Shown here piece after piece: positions 6,671 to 7,523 of a stretch of DNA of 7,523 nt. The DNA lies in NCBI GenBank assembly GCA_964578835.1, contig CAZOEL010000147.1, positions 1 to 7,523 on the forward strand. Reading direction: 5' to 3'. Source of the DNA: CAZOEL01 sp964578835 (lineage in GTDB: Bacteria > Desulfobacterota > Syntrophobacteria > Syntrophobacterales > Syntrophobacteraceae). Position 1 is the stretch's first letter. Every line of letters starts with the position of its first letter. A program made the translations under genes and the position numbers. A model generated the notes under the pieces. The model did no database searches. It was given only the letters and a program-made list of their open reading frames with translations, and was not told the DNA's origin.

Positions 6671-7273
6671 ATGGTCAAATACAATGGAATCAACCACCTG
6701 TCGATGGCGACCGGCGATATGGACAAAACGGTCCGGTTCTGGAGAGATCTGCTCGGACTGAGATTGGTCGTAGGATTGGGGAGGCCCGGATACAGGAATT
6801 ACTTCTTCGCACTGACGGACAAGGACATGATCTCCTTTTTCGAATGGCCGAAAGTCGAGCCCATTGAAGAAAAAGATCACGGCTATCCGGTTGCCGGTCC
6901 TTTTGCTTTCGATCATGTAGCGCTCGGAGTGGAAAGCAGGGACGATCTCTGGGTCCTAAAGGACAAGCTCGAGGCTGCGGGCTTTTGGGCTTCGGAAGTA
7001 GTGGATCACGGGTTCATACTATCTGTCTACTCCTTTGATCCCAACGGCATCGCCATAGAATTCAGCTACAATGTCAATGACGTCGATGTGCGCAAAAATC
7101 CGCGCATGATCGATTCGGCGCCCACAGAGACCACCCTGGAGGGGCCTGACCCCGTCCCGGGGAAATGGCCGACTGTGCGTGAGGCGACGCCGGAGACCGA
7201 TCGTATCGAATACCCGGGAGAAGGCGAAGATCTGATTTCCGGAAACCGGAAGAACTGGTTCGGAAAAGAGTGA
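6671..7273 (+). CDS. VOC (glyoxalase/dioxygenase fold) family protein
   Basis: This is a 200-residue vicinal-oxygen-chelate protein. Two beta-alpha-beta modules fill residues 4-133. Each supplies a His and a Glu in the family positions: H9 (INHLS) and E58 (FFEW), then H82 (FDHVA) and E130 (IEFSY), which together would bind one divalent metal. The family includes glyoxalases, epimerases and ring-cleaving dioxygenases; the substrate cannot be told from sequence. A tail of about 65 residues rich in Pro, Asp and Glu follows the second module. The frame is open back to 6449, but homologues as I know them begin at M-V/I-K-Y-NGINHL, so I chose the ATG at 6671. The ribosome site there is weak (only purine-rich GAAGAAAGTGAG), and an ATG at 6650 is possible. 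It is divergent from the dsr operon. Confidence 0.85.
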   Translation: MVKYNGINHLSMATGDMDKTVRFWRDLLGLRLVVGLGRPGYRNYFFALTDKDMISFFEWPKVEPIEEKDHGYPVAGPFAFDHVALGVESRDDLWVLKDKLEAAGFWASEVVDHGFILSVYSFDPNGIAIEFSYNVNDVDVRKNPRMIDSAPTETTLEGPDPVPGKWPTVREATPETDRIEYPGEGEDLISGNRKNWFGKE

Positions 7274-7415
7274 CGGCTGTCTGAAAGCTTCTATCGACCG
7301 CCAATGCCGCTACCAACGCACGTCCACAATCAACGCACTCCCTAATATGCCGTCCACGGGTCGAGAGCGATAATGACTTTGCCGGGCCTGAGGTTATTTT
7401 TTCCTCAGCACTTCT

Positions 7416-7523
7416 CTATTTGGCCTTCATAAGGTGGGCAGAGTATTTTCCTGGGCTGATGAAAATCGGGGCAGGAATTCCCTGAAATGGACCATCACTT
7501 TCTTCCGGCTTTTGTGCATCACT
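7416..7523 (-). CDS. Possible C-terminal end of a gene entering from the right
   Basis: A minus-strand frame is open from the window edge to a TAG at 7416-7418, giving 35 residues that end in PIFISPGKYSAHLMKAK. A second minus frame is also open near the edge for about 31 residues (MHKSRKKVMVHFREFLPRF...), so neither can be trusted alone. I recognise no family. The remaining 7274-7415 stretch holds no gene I can support, only a 6-bp inverted repeat with a T-rich loop (7388-7393 with 7403-7408). Confidence 0.2.
   Translation of the reverse strand, partial: SDAQKPEESDGPFQGIPAPIFISPGKYSAHLMKAK

Noticed and set aside
7388..7408. Terminator after the VOC gene
   Set aside because: The 6-bp stem holds its T-run in the loop rather than after the stem, and it lies over 100 bases past the stop codon.
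7373..7432. Small plus-strand frame starting MTLPGLRLFF
   Set aside because: Nineteen codons with no ribosome binding site and no recognisable family.

Overview
The window carries a complete dsrMKJOP operon on the minus strand, read right to left. This is the membrane complex that links the menaquinone pool and the periplasm to DsrC in dissimilatory sulfite reduction. Together with the RsbRD-type gene just upstream, the set points to a sulfate- or sulfite-reducing bacterium of the Desulfobacterota (former Deltaproteobacteria). Genus cannot be fixed from this window, and dsrAB, dsrC and dsrD are not in it.

Layout, left to right. Positions 1-691 hold no recognisable gene. They contain a short palindrome (16-36), a long imperfect palindrome (about 205-359), a MITE-like element with 27-bp inverted ends (435-602), and the intrinsic terminator of the operon (628-660). 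Then, on the minus strand: dsrP (692-1849), dsrO (1860-2660), dsrJ (2660-3079), dsrK (3066-4685) and dsrM (4688-5680). These genes overlap or lie within 10 bases of each other, which suggests translational coupling. Next comes an RsbRD N-terminal-domain protein (5715-6260), probably the first gene of the same transcript, with promoter-like elements at 6327-6335 and 6359-6387. The 6360-6670 gap also holds two tandem hairpins (6497-6519 and 6525-6564). A VOC/glyoxalase-fold protein (6671-7273, plus strand) is divergent from the operon. The last 250 bases contain only two short open frames running in from the right edge on the minus strand.

How the genes work together, from family knowledge: DsrM (cytochrome b, NarI-like) and DsrP (NrfD-like) are the quinone-interacting membrane subunits. 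DsrJ (tri-haem cytochrome c) and DsrO (Tat-exported ferredoxin-like) face the periplasm. DsrK (HdrD-like) sits on the cytoplasmic side and is thought to reduce the DsrC trisulfide. The haem-binding, Fe-S and Tat motifs expected of these subunits are visible; the points that depart from the usual pattern are the CXC end of the DsrK CCG motif and a CKC in place of the usual CP in DsrO.

I revised four starts from the longest open frames, using ribosome binding sites and homology: dsrO to 2660, dsrJ to 3079, the RsbRD gene to 6260 and the VOC gene to 6671. I did not find a clearly undescribed system. The best leads are the RsbRD protein leading the dsr operon and the palindromic elements on both sides of it.
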